Positions 6,537-15,316 are shown, counted from the stretch's first letter. The stretch is 64,000 bases of DNA from Azospirillum brasilense (GCF_007827815.1 NZ_VITH01000015.1:1-64000); one strand, 5' to 3'. Notes: a model not told the origin generated them from the letters alone. A program made the numbers and translations.

Positions 6537-9500
6537 TCAGGCGTCCCAGAAATGCGGCATGCTGTCCGACGCCGTGTAGCCGCTGTGGCCGATCATCGCC
6601 CAGTCCAGGTCATGAATGCCCATGGCCAGCGCCGGGGAGTTCGGCTGCAGCGAGTAGTCGCCCCAATAGGGGTTGTTGAACAGCGGCTTGCCCGTCACGT
6701 CGTTGTCGCCGTAGCGCGGCACGTTGTAGACGAGGTTGCGGTCGATCACCGGGTTCCCGGCGGTCAGCAGTTCCATGTAATCGTCCAGCGGCAGCGTCCC
6801 GCTGATGAGGTTGCCGGTGATGGTGTTGTTGCGCGGCAGGCCCGGATCGCCGTGCTTGGGCGCCCAGCCGACGCGGATGAACTCCTCCACGTTGCTGGCG
6901 ATGATCGAGAAGTTGTTGGTGACGAGGTTGTTGTCGCCGCCGTGGATGTGCACCCCGGCCAGCCCGGTGTCCTTCAGGAAGTTGCCCGTCACCGTGACGC
7001 CGCCGGCCATGTCGTCCAGATAGATCCCGAAGCCCTTGTGGTTGGTCAGCCACTGGTCGGTGTTGCTGGTCGCCAGCCCGCCGACATGCTCCACCCAGTT
7101 GCCGCGGATGATCGTGCCGGTGTCGACGCTCGACCGCCCCAGCACCTCGATGCCGCCGCCGTCCGCCGTCTCCAGGTTGGTGTTGGTGACGCGGTTGTAC
7201 TCGATGACGTTGTTGCGGTTGATGTTGGTGGAGTCCCAGTTCTTCAGCGAGATGCCGTAGCGCGCGCTGGAGTCCACGTCGTTGTGGGCGATCAGGTTGT
7301 TGTCGACCCCGGTGCCGATGATCCCGGCCACACCCTTGCGCACCTCGCCGACGTGGGCGATGTCGTTGGCGTAGATGGTGTTGCCGTTGCTGCGCCCGTC
7401 CAGCTCGATGCCGTTGACCGCCAGATGGTCCAGCGTGTTGCCGCCCACCAGGTTGTTGGAGGAGGCGGCCGTCAGCTTGATCGCCGTGCCGACGTTGAGG
7501 AAGCTGTTGTTGCCGATGCTGTTGCCCGACGCCCCCTTCAGCTCCACCGCGTAGCCCCAGGTGGTCGTGTTGGTGAAGCCCAGCCCCTCGATGGTCACGT
7601 CGCTGCTGCCGGTCAGGCGGATCAGCGTGCCCAGCCGCGCCACCTCGACGCCGTCCTGCGCCAGGGTGGCCGGGTTTTCCGGCTTGAACACCAGCGACTT
7701 GTCCGAGGCGCGCCACGCGAACTCACCCGCCTGATCGACGAAGGACGGGTTGTTCAGCAGCTTGTAGGTCGTCCCCTCGGCGAAGGGCAGCGAGGTGCCG
7801 TTCTTCAGCGTGATGGTGCGGGTGGCGTCGTTGACGCCGGCGATCTCGGTCAGCGTGTCGGACAGCCGCTCGGCGTCCATCAGCTGGATCTTCATGCCGG
7901 GGATGATGTCGCCCGACGACATGTCGCCGGTGTGGTAGCGCACCGACCAGCCGCTGGGGCCACCGTTGGCCGCGTCGGCGAAGTACCAGCCGGTGGTGGT
8001 GGGGTTGTCGGCGTCGACGATGCCCTTGCTGGCCAGGGTCTGGCGCACCCCGCCGATGGTCAGGTCGAGGTCGGTGGCCTGCGACAGCTTCGCGGAGTAG
8101 ATCCCCTTGCCCTCGCTGACGAAGTTGGTGACCTTCTCCGCCCCGTTCAGCACCGGCGTCTCGCCGGGATAGTTGCGGAAGCTGTGGCCGTTGTCGGCGC
8201 CGGTCAGCTCCAGCGTCTTGGTCAGGCGGTAGGTGCCCTCGCGCACATAGGTGGTGTCGACGTCGCTGTCGCGCATGGCATCGCGGGCGCGCTCCAGCGA
8301 GGCGAAGGGACCGTCGGTGCCGTCGGCGTTCGGCGCGGACAGCTTGCCCGACCAGCTGTCCTTGCCGTTGGCCGCGACGTAGAAGGCCGGGCCGGTCGGC
8401 GCCGCCGGGGGCGGGGCAGCCGGCGGCTGGAACAGCGAAGCCGGGGCGTCCACGTTCAGGGCACCGCCCCAGAAGAGCCCTTCCTGCCCCTTCACCACGT
8501 CCTTTCCATCCACCGCGCCCTTGTCATAGGTGACGATGGGGTCGGTCGCCGCGACGGTGTGGCCGTTGATCGACACCGACTTGACGAACAGGTTGCGGTC
8601 CTGGCCGTTGACCACGGAATCGTTGTCGTAGTGGATCTGGATCTTGTGGGCTTCCTTGGCGTCCAGATCGACGGTGAAGCGGAAGGGCTGCGGGTCGCTG
8701 GAGGTGGCGCGGCCCTCGCCGATCACCTTGCCGTCGACCAGCAGCTTGAAGTGCGGCGCCACCCCGCCGGCCGACTGGCCCCAGGCGTTGACGACGATGT
8801 CCGTCGGCGTCAACTTGGCCGGCGGCGGGGGCGGCGGCGGCGGAACGTAGGGGCCGTCGAAATACTCCTCCGGCACGCCGAAGGTGAGCGCGCCGCCCCA
8901 GAACAGCCCCTCCTGGCCGGCGACCACGAACTTGCCGTCCACCGGCCCCTTGTCGTAGGAGGCCATCGGGGAGGTCGATTTGATCTCCTGCCCGTCGATG
9001 GTGATGCCCTGGACGAACAGGTTGCGGTCCTGGCCGTTGACGGTGGCGTCGTTGTCGTAATGGATCTGGATCTTGTGGGCCTCGTGGGGGTCCACATCGA
9101 CCTTGAAGGTGTAGCCGGTCGGGCTGGTCGCGCTGACCCAGGCGTCGCCGACCACCTTGTCGTCCACCAGCAGCTTGAAATGCGGCGGCGTGCCGTTGGC
9201 GGCGGCGCCCCAGGCCTTCACGACGATCTCGGTCGTCATGGTGGCCGGCGCCTCCGGCTCGGGCTCCTGCGCGCTGGCGAACAGGGTCTTGGGCAGATCG
9301 ACGTTCAGCGCGCCGCGCCAGTACATCTCGGTCTGCCCGGCGATGACGTTCTTGCCATCGATGTCGCCGGTGTCGTAGGTCACCAGCGGGTCGATGCTGA
9401 GGATCGGTTTCCCGTTCACCTCGAACGATTTGACGAAGAGGTTGCGGTCCTCCCCGTTCACGGAGCCGTCGTTGTCGTACTGAAGCTGAAGCTTGTGGGC

Positions 9501-9683
9501 CTTGTCGGCCGGAACGCGGGCGTTGAAGGTGTAGCGGCCCAGCGACGCCGACGCGACGGTCGCCTGACCGATCTCAACCCCATCCAGCCGCAGCACGAAA
9601 TGCGGCCACTTTCCGCCTGCGGGTGCGCCCCAGGCGTTCACCGTGAAGGTGACGTCCATCAGTTCGGTAGTTTCGGCAGCCAT
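6537..9683 (-). CDS. three-CBM, right-handed beta-helix carbohydrate-active protein
   Basis: A 1048-residue protein. Three tandem repeats of about 115-130 residues fill the first 410 residues; each contains HK(I/L)Q(I/L)xYDND...G(Q/E)DRNLFV, the pattern of calcium-dependent xylan-binding modules (CBM60/36-like), and each ends in (W/F)xGAL. A proline linker (PPPPPPPP) separates repeats two and three. The remaining 600 residues form a parallel beta-helix (many N-G-N, NNLI and GNTI turns) like pectate lyases, alginate-modifying enzymes and other polysaccharide-acting proteins. The substrate is unknown. There is no N-terminal signal peptide, so export, if any, would use another route such as type I secretion. 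ATG at 9683 is preferred because GAGG lies six bases upstream; ATG 9695 is possible. Confidence 0.83.
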   Translation of the reverse strand: MAAETTELMDVTFTVNAWGAPAGGKWPHFVLRLDGVEIGQATVASASLGRYTFNARVPADKAHKLQLQYDNDGSVNGEDRNLFVKSFEVNGKPILSIDPLVTYDTGDIDGKNVIAGQTEMYWRGALNVDLPKTLFASAQEPEPEAPATMTTEIVVKAWGAAANGTPPHFKLLVDDKVVGDAWVSATSPTGYTFKVDVDPHEAHKIQIHYDNDATVNGQDRNLFVQGITIDGQEIKSTSPMASYDKGPVDGKFVVAGQEGLFWGGALTFGVPEEYFDGPYVPPPPPPPPAKLTPTDIVVNAWGQSAGGVAPHFKLLVDGKVIGEGRATSSDPQPFRFTVDLDAKEAHKIQIHYDNDSVVNGQDRNLFVKSVSINGHTVAATDPIVTYDKGAVDGKDVVKGQEGLFWGGALNVDAPASLFQPPAAPPPAAPTGPAFYVAANGKDSWSGKLSAPNADGTDGPFASLERARDAMRDSDVDTTYVREGTYRLTKTLELTGADNGHSFRNYPGETPVLNGAEKVTNFVSEGKGIYSAKLSQATDLDLTIGGVRQTLASKGIVDADNPTTTGWYFADAANGGPSGWSVRYHTGDMSSGDIIPGMKIQLMDAERLSDTLTEIAGVNDATRTITLKNGTSLPFAEGTTYKLLNNPSFVDQAGEFAWRASDKSLVFKPENPATLAQDGVEVARLGTLIRLTGSSDVTIEGLGFTNTTTWGYAVELKGASGNSIGNNSFLNVGTAIKLTAASSNNLVGGNTLDHLAVNGIELDGRSNGNTIYANDIAHVGEVRKGVAGIIGTGVDNNLIAHNDVDSSARYGISLKNWDSTNINRNNVIEYNRVTNTNLETADGGGIEVLGRSSVDTGTIIRGNWVEHVGGLATSNTDQWLTNHKGFGIYLDDMAGGVTVTGNFLKDTGLAGVHIHGGDNNLVTNNFSIIASNVEEFIRVGWAPKHGDPGLPRNNTITGNLISGTLPLDDYMELLTAGNPVIDRNLVYNVPRYGDNDVTGKPLFNNPYWGDYSLQPNSPALAMGIHDLDWAMIGHSGYTASDSMPHFWDA

Positions 9684-9810
9684 CTCGGACCTCATGGAAC
9701 TCTAGACCAACGTCTTAGCCCAAAGGTTGAGGTGCCCCGCTTAACGGAAAAATAAGAATCTTGGTAAAGATTTTACTAACGGCGCGGATTCCTGTGACAT
9801 AAACAGGCAT

Positions 9811-9864
9811 CTGTAGTCGGACAAAAATGTTTGCACATTGACAAGAAAGTCTGCACATCGACAA
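9811..9864. repeat. transposon-end-like repeat, copy 1
   Basis: Contains ACAAAAATGTTTGCACATTG followed by ACAAGAAAGTCTGCACATCG and a second ACAAAAATGTT, i.e. related words spaced about 25-30 bases apart. Positions 9811-9864 align without gaps to 29551-29604 in the same orientation (40 of 54 bases identical by hand count). In addition 9818-9839 is a perfect 22-bp inverted copy of 29519-29540. Multiple short repeats of this kind are typical of the ends of Tn7/Tn5053-type transposons, where they bind the transposase. No transposase gene of that type is present in the window. Confidence 0.55.
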
Positions 9865-10108
9865 AAATGTTTTCTCTTAACTCATCTTGAGCTTGGCCCT
9901 ACGCCTGTCGGCGCCGTTCACTTATCCAGCTACTTATCCTTGGCTCCCCTCCCTGTGACGGACAAGCGTCTCTGCTTCCCAAAACTCCACGGACTGAGCA
10001 ACTTGACACCCATCGGTTCAAAGTCGCGCACGTTGTGAACCAGCAGCCAACCAGGACCCCAAGCTGACGCATCGCAATCACTTGAAGTGATTGAGAAAAG
10101 CTCTGCTG

Positions 10109-10146
10109 AGGTGGGGTCCCGATCAGCGCCGATCGGGACCCCACCT
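10109..10146. terminator. long perfect hairpin, probable terminator of acuI
   Basis: AGGTGGGGTCCCGATC (10109-10124) pairs perfectly with GATCGGGACCCCACCT (10131-10146), giving a 16-bp stem and a six-base loop. Read leftwards from acuI (stop at 10357) it lies 211 bases downstream and is followed by a short T-run (GCTTTTCTC). It may end the acuRI transcript. Alternatively it is a relic of the mobile element whose repeats lie nearby. Confidence 0.55.
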
Positions 10147-10356
10147 TGGTGAGGAAAATTCATTTATTTACAAAGGGCTAGATTGATTCTGATAAGGATC
10201 CCGCTTCCGAGCCGATTCACAGCAGTCAGGTCATCGCCGGAGTGATCTTGCCCCAAATGGATATTCTTCAATTTCGGGGGGAGGTGCCCGGTGCCAGCCC
10301 GCAACACCTCCCGCCATGGCGGAACGGAATAACCGTTCAGCGCAGTGACGCGGCAG

Positions 10357-11349
10357 TCACGCGAGTGTGGGAGAAACCGCCACGGTGACGCGGCCACGGA
10401 CCTGCCCGTCGAGCAGGCTGGCGGCGGTGGCCATCACATCGGACAAGGCGATCTCCCTCGTCAGGCCGTCCAGCTTGGCCGGATCGAGGTCATCGGCTAG
10501 GCGGTGCCAGGCCTCGATCCGCAGGTCCCTGGGGCACATGACGCTGTCGACCCCGGCCAGGGTCACGCCACGCAGGATGAAGGGCGCCACGGTCGTGGGC
10601 AGCGACATGCCGCCGGCAAGACCGCAAGCGGCCACCGTGCCGCGATACTTCATCGCTGCGCAGACATTCGCCAGGACTTGGCCGCCGACGACATCCACTG
10701 CACCGGCCCAACGTTCCTTGGCAAGCGGCTTGCCGGGGTCCTGGAACTGCTTGCGGTCAAGCACCTCCGTGGCGCCCAGCACCTTCAGGTAACCGGCCTC
10801 TTCCGGGCGGCCGGTGACGGCCACCACCTCGTAGCCGAGCTTCGACAGCAGGGCGACGGCGACGCTGCCGACCCCGCCGGCGGCGCCGGTGACCAGAACC
10901 TCCCCCTTGTCCGGCGTGACGTCATGCCGCTCGAGCGCCATGACGCAGAGCATGGCCGTGTAGCCTGCGGTCCCGATCGCCATCGCCTGACGGAGCGTGA
11001 ACGGGCTTTGCAGCGGGACCAGCCAGTCGCCGTTGACACGCGCCTTTTCCGCAAGGCCGCCCCAATGCTGTTCGCCAACGCCCCAGCCGTTGAGGACGAC
11101 CTTGTCACCGGCCTTGTAGTCGGGATGAGCAGAATGCTCCACGACACCGGCAAAGTCGATGCCAGGGACCATGGGATAGCTGCGGACCACCGGCGCCTTC
11201 CCGGTGATCGCCAGAGCATCCTTGTAGTTCAGCGTCGAATGGGCGACGCGGACGGTCACATCGCCCGCCGGCAGGCGGTCGTCATCGATGGTGGACAGGC
11301 CGGCGCGGACGTCCGTGCCGTCCTTCTCGATCAAGATGGCTTGAAACAT
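10357..11349 (-). CDS. acuI: acrylyl-CoA reductase (AcuI/YhdH, MDR superfamily)
   Basis: A 330-residue zinc-independent medium-chain reductase that uses NADPH to reduce acryloyl-CoA to propionyl-CoA, which detoxifies acrylate. AcuI/YhdH-type features are STLNYKDALAITGKAPVVRSYPMVPGIDFAG near the start, NGWGVGEQHWGGLAEKARV, and the nucleotide-binding stretch VLVTGAAGGVGSVAVALLSKLGYEVVAVTGR. The structural-zinc cysteine cluster of classical alcohol dehydrogenases is absent. CCTAGGAGGGTTCA precedes the ATG. The gene follows the TetR-family gene by 46 bases, the same order as acuR-acuI in Rhodobacter. No DMSP lyase gene (dddL) is visible here. Confidence 0.9.
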   Translation of the reverse strand: MFQAILIEKDGTDVRAGLSTIDDDRLPAGDVTVRVAHSTLNYKDALAITGKAPVVRSYPMVPGIDFAGVVEHSAHPDYKAGDKVVLNGWGVGEQHWGGLAEKARVNGDWLVPLQSPFTLRQAMAIGTAGYTAMLCVMALERHDVTPDKGEVLVTGAAGGVGSVAVALLSKLGYEVVAVTGRPEEAGYLKVLGATEVLDRKQFQDPGKPLAKERWAGAVDVVGGQVLANVCAAMKYRGTVAACGLAGGMSLPTTVAPFILRGVTLAGVDSVMCPRDLRIEAWHRLADDLDPAKLDGLTREIALSDVMATAASLLDGQVRGRVTVAVSPTLA

Positions 11350-11395
11350 TGAACCCTCCTAGGGGTTGGGTGCGGGTGACGTCAAAGACGCCTGG

Positions 11396-12043
11396 TCATG
11401 CCTGAAGATGTAAGGCCGCGAAGAAGCCGCGGGAGAAAGCGTCGAGAGGGGCGGGGCTTCGTTCCAGCTTTGCCCGCAGGACGGCACCCTCCCAGCCGAT
11501 CCAGAAGAACTCGGCCAAGTGATCGCAATCCAGATCGACGCCGATCTGTCCGGCGGCTTGCGCTGCCCGCAGACAGCGGGATGTGCGGGCCTGCCAATCC
11601 AGAAAGACGAGATGCAGCTTTTCACGGAACGGCTCGGGAAGCGTGCCCATTTCCTGGCCGAGATTGCCGACCAGACATCCACGGCGGAAGTCGAACCGCG
11701 CCATGCCCGTCTTGGCATCCTCGACGAAATCGCGCAGACGCTGCAGCGGAGGGCGGGACTCGTCCAGGAACCAGCGGTCCAGCTTTCGCGCGAAGTATTC
11801 CGCATAGGCAGCGATCAGCGTGCCGCCGAACTCTTCCTTGCTGCCGAAGTAATAATAGAAGGATCCCTTCGGCACGCCCGCCGATGCCAGGATTTCCTCG
11901 ATGCCGACGGCGGAAAATCCTTTTTCCGTGAGTATGCCGACGCCGGTCCTGACCAACCTCTCCCTGGTGTCCAGATAGGCGCCGTCCTGTTTCGGAGGGC
12001 GCCCCCGTCGGCGAGGCTTCAAAGATGGGTCGGTCGTGTTCAT
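11396..12043 (-). CDS. acuR: TetR/AcrR regulator, AcuR-like
   Basis: A 215-residue regulator with an N-terminal helix-turn-helix (about 25-70; KGFSAVGIEEILASAGVPKGSFYYYFGSKEEF) and a TetR_C ligand domain with the subgroup word GCLVGNLGQEM. This subgroup includes AcuR of Rhodobacter, which represses acuI and is released by acrylate. The assignment rests on that resemblance and on the acuI gene directly downstream. A near-perfect dyad (12052-12072) lies 9 bases before the start codon and is the obvious autoregulatory operator. Confidence 0.85.
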   Translation of the reverse strand: MNTTDPSLKPRRRGRPPKQDGAYLDTRERLVRTGVGILTEKGFSAVGIEEILASAGVPKGSFYYYFGSKEEFGGTLIAAYAEYFARKLDRWFLDESRPPLQRLRDFVEDAKTGMARFDFRRGCLVGNLGQEMGTLPEPFREKLHLVFLDWQARTSRCLRAAQAAGQIGVDLDCDHLAEFFWIGWEGAVLRAKLERSPAPLDAFSRGFFAALHLQA

Positions 12044-12051
12044 GGAGTTAA

Positions 12052-12072
12052 TTATAGACCAATCGTCTATAA
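12052..12072. promoter_or_regulatory. AcuR-type operator upstream of acuRI
   Basis: TTATAGAC (12052-12059) and GTCTATAA (12065-12072) are perfect inverted 8-bp arms around CAATC. The TAGAC-N5-GTCTA core is what TetR regulators of the YxaF/LmrA/AcuR group recognise. It ends nine bases from the acuR start, so binding would block transcription of acuR and acuI. Confidence 0.75.
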
Positions 12073-12137
12073 AAATAAAGCGCCTCTTTTGCGCGGCGCA
12101 CGGCGGCGCCGTCCGATCGCGCGGGGGCGGCGCGACC

Positions 12138-12176
12138 GAGCCGATGTGACGGTTTGGCCGTCCATCACATCGGCTC
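12138..12176 (-). terminator. terminator hairpin after the dor operon
   Basis: GAGCCGATGTGA (12138-12149) and TCACATCGGCTC (12165-12176) form a perfect 12-bp stem with a 15-base loop. It begins 12 bases after the dorA stop codon and sits between dorA and acuR, so it probably ends the dorA transcript. No strong T-tract follows. Confidence 0.65.
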
Positions 12177-12188
12177 CCGCCTCGCTCC

Positions 12189-14657
12189 TCAGGCCGGTTG
12201 GCTGAAGACCATGACGGGCGGCAGGCTTCCCTTGAAACGCTCCACCTCGGCGACCCCGGTGTGCCCGCAGTTGGCCTGCGCCAGCTTCGAGGTCGACAGC
12301 CCGGTCGTCAGGTTGTTGACGTCCCCGTACCGGCACAGGCTGCCGATTTCCCGGGCGTTCGCCGGGTCGAACCAGCCGCCTTCGTTGATGCGGATCACAC
12401 CGCGGCAGATGTCGTCGGTGATCTTCAAACCGGCAAGGATCTGGCCACGGTCGTTGAAGACACGGACCACATCGCCATCCGACAAGCCGCGCGCCCGCGC
12501 GTCCTCCGGATGCATCCAGCAGGGCTCCCGGCCGGCGATGGCGTAGCTCTGCCGGTTGACGGTCCCGCAGAGCTGGGAGTGCAGGCGCATCTGCGGGTGG
12601 TTGGCGGCCACATGCAGGGGATAACGGGTCGTCGGTCCGTCCAGCCGCTCGACCGGTTCCATCCAGGTGGCGTGCGGCGGGCAATCGTCGTAGCCGTACT
12701 TCTCGATGGCCGTCGAATACAGCTCGAACTTGCCCGACGCCGTCCCCAGCGCGTTCAGCAGCGGATCGGCGCGGAAGTCGGCATGGCGCACGAAATCGGC
12801 CTGCTCCTTGCCGAGCGGAAATTCCAGCGGCTTGTTGCTGTCCCAGAAGACGTCGAAGACCGGCATCTCCATGCCCTTGGCGCGCGATTCGATCTTGGCG
12901 GATTCGTAGATGCCGCGGATCCAATCCATCTCGCTGAGCCCCTGGGTGAAGGCGTAGCCCTTGCCCAGCTTGTCGGCGATGGCGGCGAAGATGTCGAAGT
13001 CGCTGCGCGCCTCGAAGACCGGATCGACGATCTTCTTCATCGGGACGATGTGGCTCAGGGCGTAGTCCCCGACCTGCTCGATGTCGTTGCGTTCATAGGA
13101 CGTCGTCGCCGGCAGCACGATGTCGGCGTGGCGGGCCGACGCGGTCCATTGCACATCCTGCACGATGAAGGTGTCGAGCTGCCGCCACGCGCGCAGCATC
13201 TCGTTGCGGTCCTGCTGGTGGGAGAACGGGTTGCCGCCGGCCCAATAGGCGAGCTTGATCAGCGGAAGCGTGATCTCATGCCCGTTGAACTGCATCGTCT
13301 TGCCGGGGTTCAGCAGGGTCTCGACCAGACGCGAGACCGGGATCGACACCGCTCCGCTCTGCGACAGCCAGGCCGCCCCGTCGCTCGCCTGACCGGACGC
13401 GTCGTCGATCGCCTTGAGGATCGGCGTGGTATGGGTCGGCGCTCCGCCGGAGGCATAATGATAGCTGAGGCCGTAGCCGCCCCCCGGCAGGCCGATCTGC
13501 CCGAGCATGGCGGCGAGCGTGATCAGCATCCAATGGATCTGTTCGCCATGGTGCTGGCGTTGCGTCGAATAGCCGAGCGCCAGCATGGTCCGCTTGGCGG
13601 CGAAGCGGCGGGCCAGATCGCGCAGCGTCTCGGCGGGCAGGCCGCAGATGCCGGCGGCCCAGTCGGCGCTCTTCGGCGTTCCGTCGGTTTTGCCCAGCAG
13701 GTAGGGCAGGAACTTGTCGAAGCCGTTGGTGTAGCGGTCGAGGAAGTCCTGGTTGTGCAGCTTCTCGGTGTAGAGGGTGTGGGCGATGCCCAGCATCATC
13801 GCCACGTCGGTCTGCGGACGCGGCGCCAGCCATTCGCCGTTCAGCTCCTGGCAGGTTTCGGTGCGGATCGGGTCGATGCAGAGAACCTTCGTCTTGGCCG
13901 CCTTCATCAGCGCGATGCCGGGCCAGGCGCCATGGTCGGCGACCTGCCAGGAGATCTGCGAGCTGTTGAGCGGGTTGCAGCCCCAGAACACCATCAGCTC
14001 GCAATGCTCGGCGAGGTTCTTCCAGGTGGTGCATTGCTCATACACCTCGATCGAGCCGGACACGTAGGGCAGGATCACCTGCGCGGCGCCGGTGGAATAG
14101 TCGCCGGAGCTGTTGGTGTAGCTGCCGGTCAGGTTCAGCATGCGGCGCAGCAGCGTCTGGCAATTGTGCAGCTTGCCGGGGCTCTTCCAGCCATAGGAGC
14201 CGGCGAAGACCGCCTGCTGGCCGTGTTGGGCGCGGACGCGCGTGATCTCGCCGGCGACGAGTTCGATGGCCTTGTCCCAGCTCACGCGGACGAAATCGCC
14301 GCTGCCGCGCCCGTCCGGATCGGCGCCGGGGCCTTGTTCCAGCCAGGCGCGGCGCACCATCGGGTAACGAATGCGCGATTCCGAATAGATCGAGTCCATC
14401 ACGCCGGGAAGCTGCGGCGACGGCGCCGGATCGCCTTCCCACGGGATGAATTCGGTCACGCGGCCGTCCGCGACCTTGCCGTAGAAGACGCCCCAGTGGC
14501 AGCCGGACAGGATTTTCCTGGGCGCCGCCTGCGCGAGGGCGCCGCGGGCGAGCAGCGGCAGGCCGGAGAGGCCCAACGCCGCCGCCGATCCCTTGAGGAA
14601 CGTCCGTTTGGAAAGCCGCGGACCGCCGGTCATCGTCAAGCTCTTTGTCGTGTTCAT
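12189..14657 (-). CDS. dorA: periplasmic DMSO reductase (DorA/TorA, molybdopterin-guanine-dinucleotide enzyme)
   Basis: An 822-residue catalytic subunit that reduces DMSO (and usually TMAO) as a terminal electron acceptor. A Tat leader is present with a Lys-Arg variant of the twin arginine (RLSKRTFLKG, residues 14-23). The molybdenum-ligand serine is Ser188 in GDYSTGAAQVILP. The segment FAGSYGWKSPG places Tyr155 and Trp157 where Rhodobacter DorA has Tyr114/Trp116; the tyrosine is missing from E. coli TorA and is linked to DMSO preference, so DorA is the better name. The C-terminal part (GREPCWMHPEDARARGL.DGDVVRVFNDRGQ) fits the cofactor-binding domain. It is last in a cytochrome-chaperone-reductase operon, 11 bases after dorD. 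Confidence 0.93.
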   Translation of the reverse strand: MNTTKSLTMTGGPRLSKRTFLKGSAAALGLSGLPLLARGALAQAAPRKILSGCHWGVFYGKVADGRVTEFIPWEGDPAPSPQLPGVMDSIYSESRIRYPMVRRAWLEQGPGADPDGRGSGDFVRVSWDKAIELVAGEITRVRAQHGQQAVFAGSYGWKSPGKLHNCQTLLRRMLNLTGSYTNSSGDYSTGAAQVILPYVSGSIEVYEQCTTWKNLAEHCELMVFWGCNPLNSSQISWQVADHGAWPGIALMKAAKTKVLCIDPIRTETCQELNGEWLAPRPQTDVAMMLGIAHTLYTEKLHNQDFLDRYTNGFDKFLPYLLGKTDGTPKSADWAAGICGLPAETLRDLARRFAAKRTMLALGYSTQRQHHGEQIHWMLITLAAMLGQIGLPGGGYGLSYHYASGGAPTHTTPILKAIDDASGQASDGAAWLSQSGAVSIPVSRLVETLLNPGKTMQFNGHEITLPLIKLAYWAGGNPFSHQQDRNEMLRAWRQLDTFIVQDVQWTASARHADIVLPATTSYERNDIEQVGDYALSHIVPMKKIVDPVFEARSDFDIFAAIADKLGKGYAFTQGLSEMDWIRGIYESAKIESRAKGMEMPVFDVFWDSNKPLEFPLGKEQADFVRHADFRADPLLNALGTASGKFELYSTAIEKYGYDDCPPHATWMEPVERLDGPTTRYPLHVAANHPQMRLHSQLCGTVNRQSYAIAGREPCWMHPEDARARGLSDGDVVRVFNDRGQILAGLKITDDICRGVIRINEGGWFDPANAREIGSLCRYGDVNNLTTGLSTSKLAQANCGHTGVAEVERFKGSLPPVMVFSQPA

Positions 14658-14668
14658 GGTCAGACCTT

Positions 14669-15316
14669 TCAGATCGCTGCGGCTGCGCGGCCACCGTCCA
14701 CCGTCGCGGAACCATCCGCGATCCGGTCGAGCAGCGAGAGCAGGAAGCGCGCGAGATTGCCGTAATAGCCGACGCCGTCGGCCCTGATGAGCGCCCCGGC
14801 GAAGCGGCCGGTCCAGACCCGCATCTGGTCCAGCAGGTCGGCGACCGTCGCGGTCCGCCGCTGCCGCATCGCCTCCGCCAGCGCCGCCAGTTGGATCGCC
14901 ACATGGTCGGGCGGTTCGGCGCAGTCCGCCCCGACCCGCATGTCGAGATCGCGCAGCACCGCCCGCATGCGGTCGACGGCCGGGCCGCAGAGCCGCCCGG
15001 TGCCGTCCCACAGGCTGGCGTAGGGCGGAACGGACCGCTGGCGGAAGATGCCTTCGAACAGGGCGGTGTGCCGCCGCTGCACCGCCAGGGTCACGTCCGC
15101 CACCGAACCGGCGGCAAGCAGCTGGCAGAGGGCGTCCGCCGCGGCGGGCTGGCCGAGCGCCTCGCCGAACCGGCGCAGGGCGATCTGCCCCGGCATCGTG
15201 CGCGCCGCCTCGACCTGTTCGATGGTGGGGGGCGACAGGAACTGCCGCGCCAGCCAGTCGGTGACCGCAACGAGGTCCGTCTCCCCGGAAAAGGCGTGCG
15301 TCATGGCTCCACTCAT
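14669..15316 (-). CDS. dorD: TorD/DorD-family cytoplasmic chaperone
   Basis: A 215-residue, helix-rich protein with the TorD-family signature SVPPYASLWDGTGRLCGPAVDRM and the later CAEPPDHVAIQLAALAEAM. Such chaperones bind the Tat signal and core of the apo-reductase until the molybdenum cofactor is inserted. Its ATG (15316) overlaps the stop of the cytochrome gene by four bases (ATGA), which shows translational coupling; a second in-frame ATG lies at 15304. The order cytochrome-chaperone-reductase equals dorCDA of Rhodobacter. Confidence 0.9.
   Translation of the reverse strand: MSGAMTHAFSGETDLVAVTDWLARQFLSPPTIEQVEAARTMPGQIALRRFGEALGQPAAADALCQLLAAGSVADVTLAVQRRHTALFEGIFRQRSVPPYASLWDGTGRLCGPAVDRMRAVLRDLDMRVGADCAEPPDHVAIQLAALAEAMRQRRTATVADLLDQMRVWTGRFAGALIRADGVGYYGNLARFLLSLLDRIADGSATVDGGRAAAAI

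Larger units (their letters stand above)
9696..10356. other. 660-base non-coding region with transposon-end-like repeat
   Basis: No credible gene is present. The left part (9730-9870) is AT-rich and probably contains the promoter of the beta-helix protein. It also contains repeats related to copies near 29.5 kb (separate entries). The stretch after it, about 9870-9990, is a diverged relative of about 29605-29740 (both share GCTTGAGCTT- and GGACARGCGTCTCTGCT-like words). A long perfect hairpin follows at 10109-10146. Confidence 0.55.

Noticed and set aside
5880..9755. 1291-residue forward frame
   Set aside because: It runs antisense to the three-CBM beta-helix gene, whose repeats and motifs are clear; the forward frame has no domain and no ribosome site.
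9899..10163. Short reverse frames in the gap before acuI
   Set aside because: No ribosome site and no similarity; they run through a long hairpin and repeat sequence.
12158..12188. Molybdenum-cofactor riboswitch near dorA
   Set aside because: The hairpin after dorA is a simple terminator-like stem; no Moco-motif pattern is visible before the cytochrome gene either.
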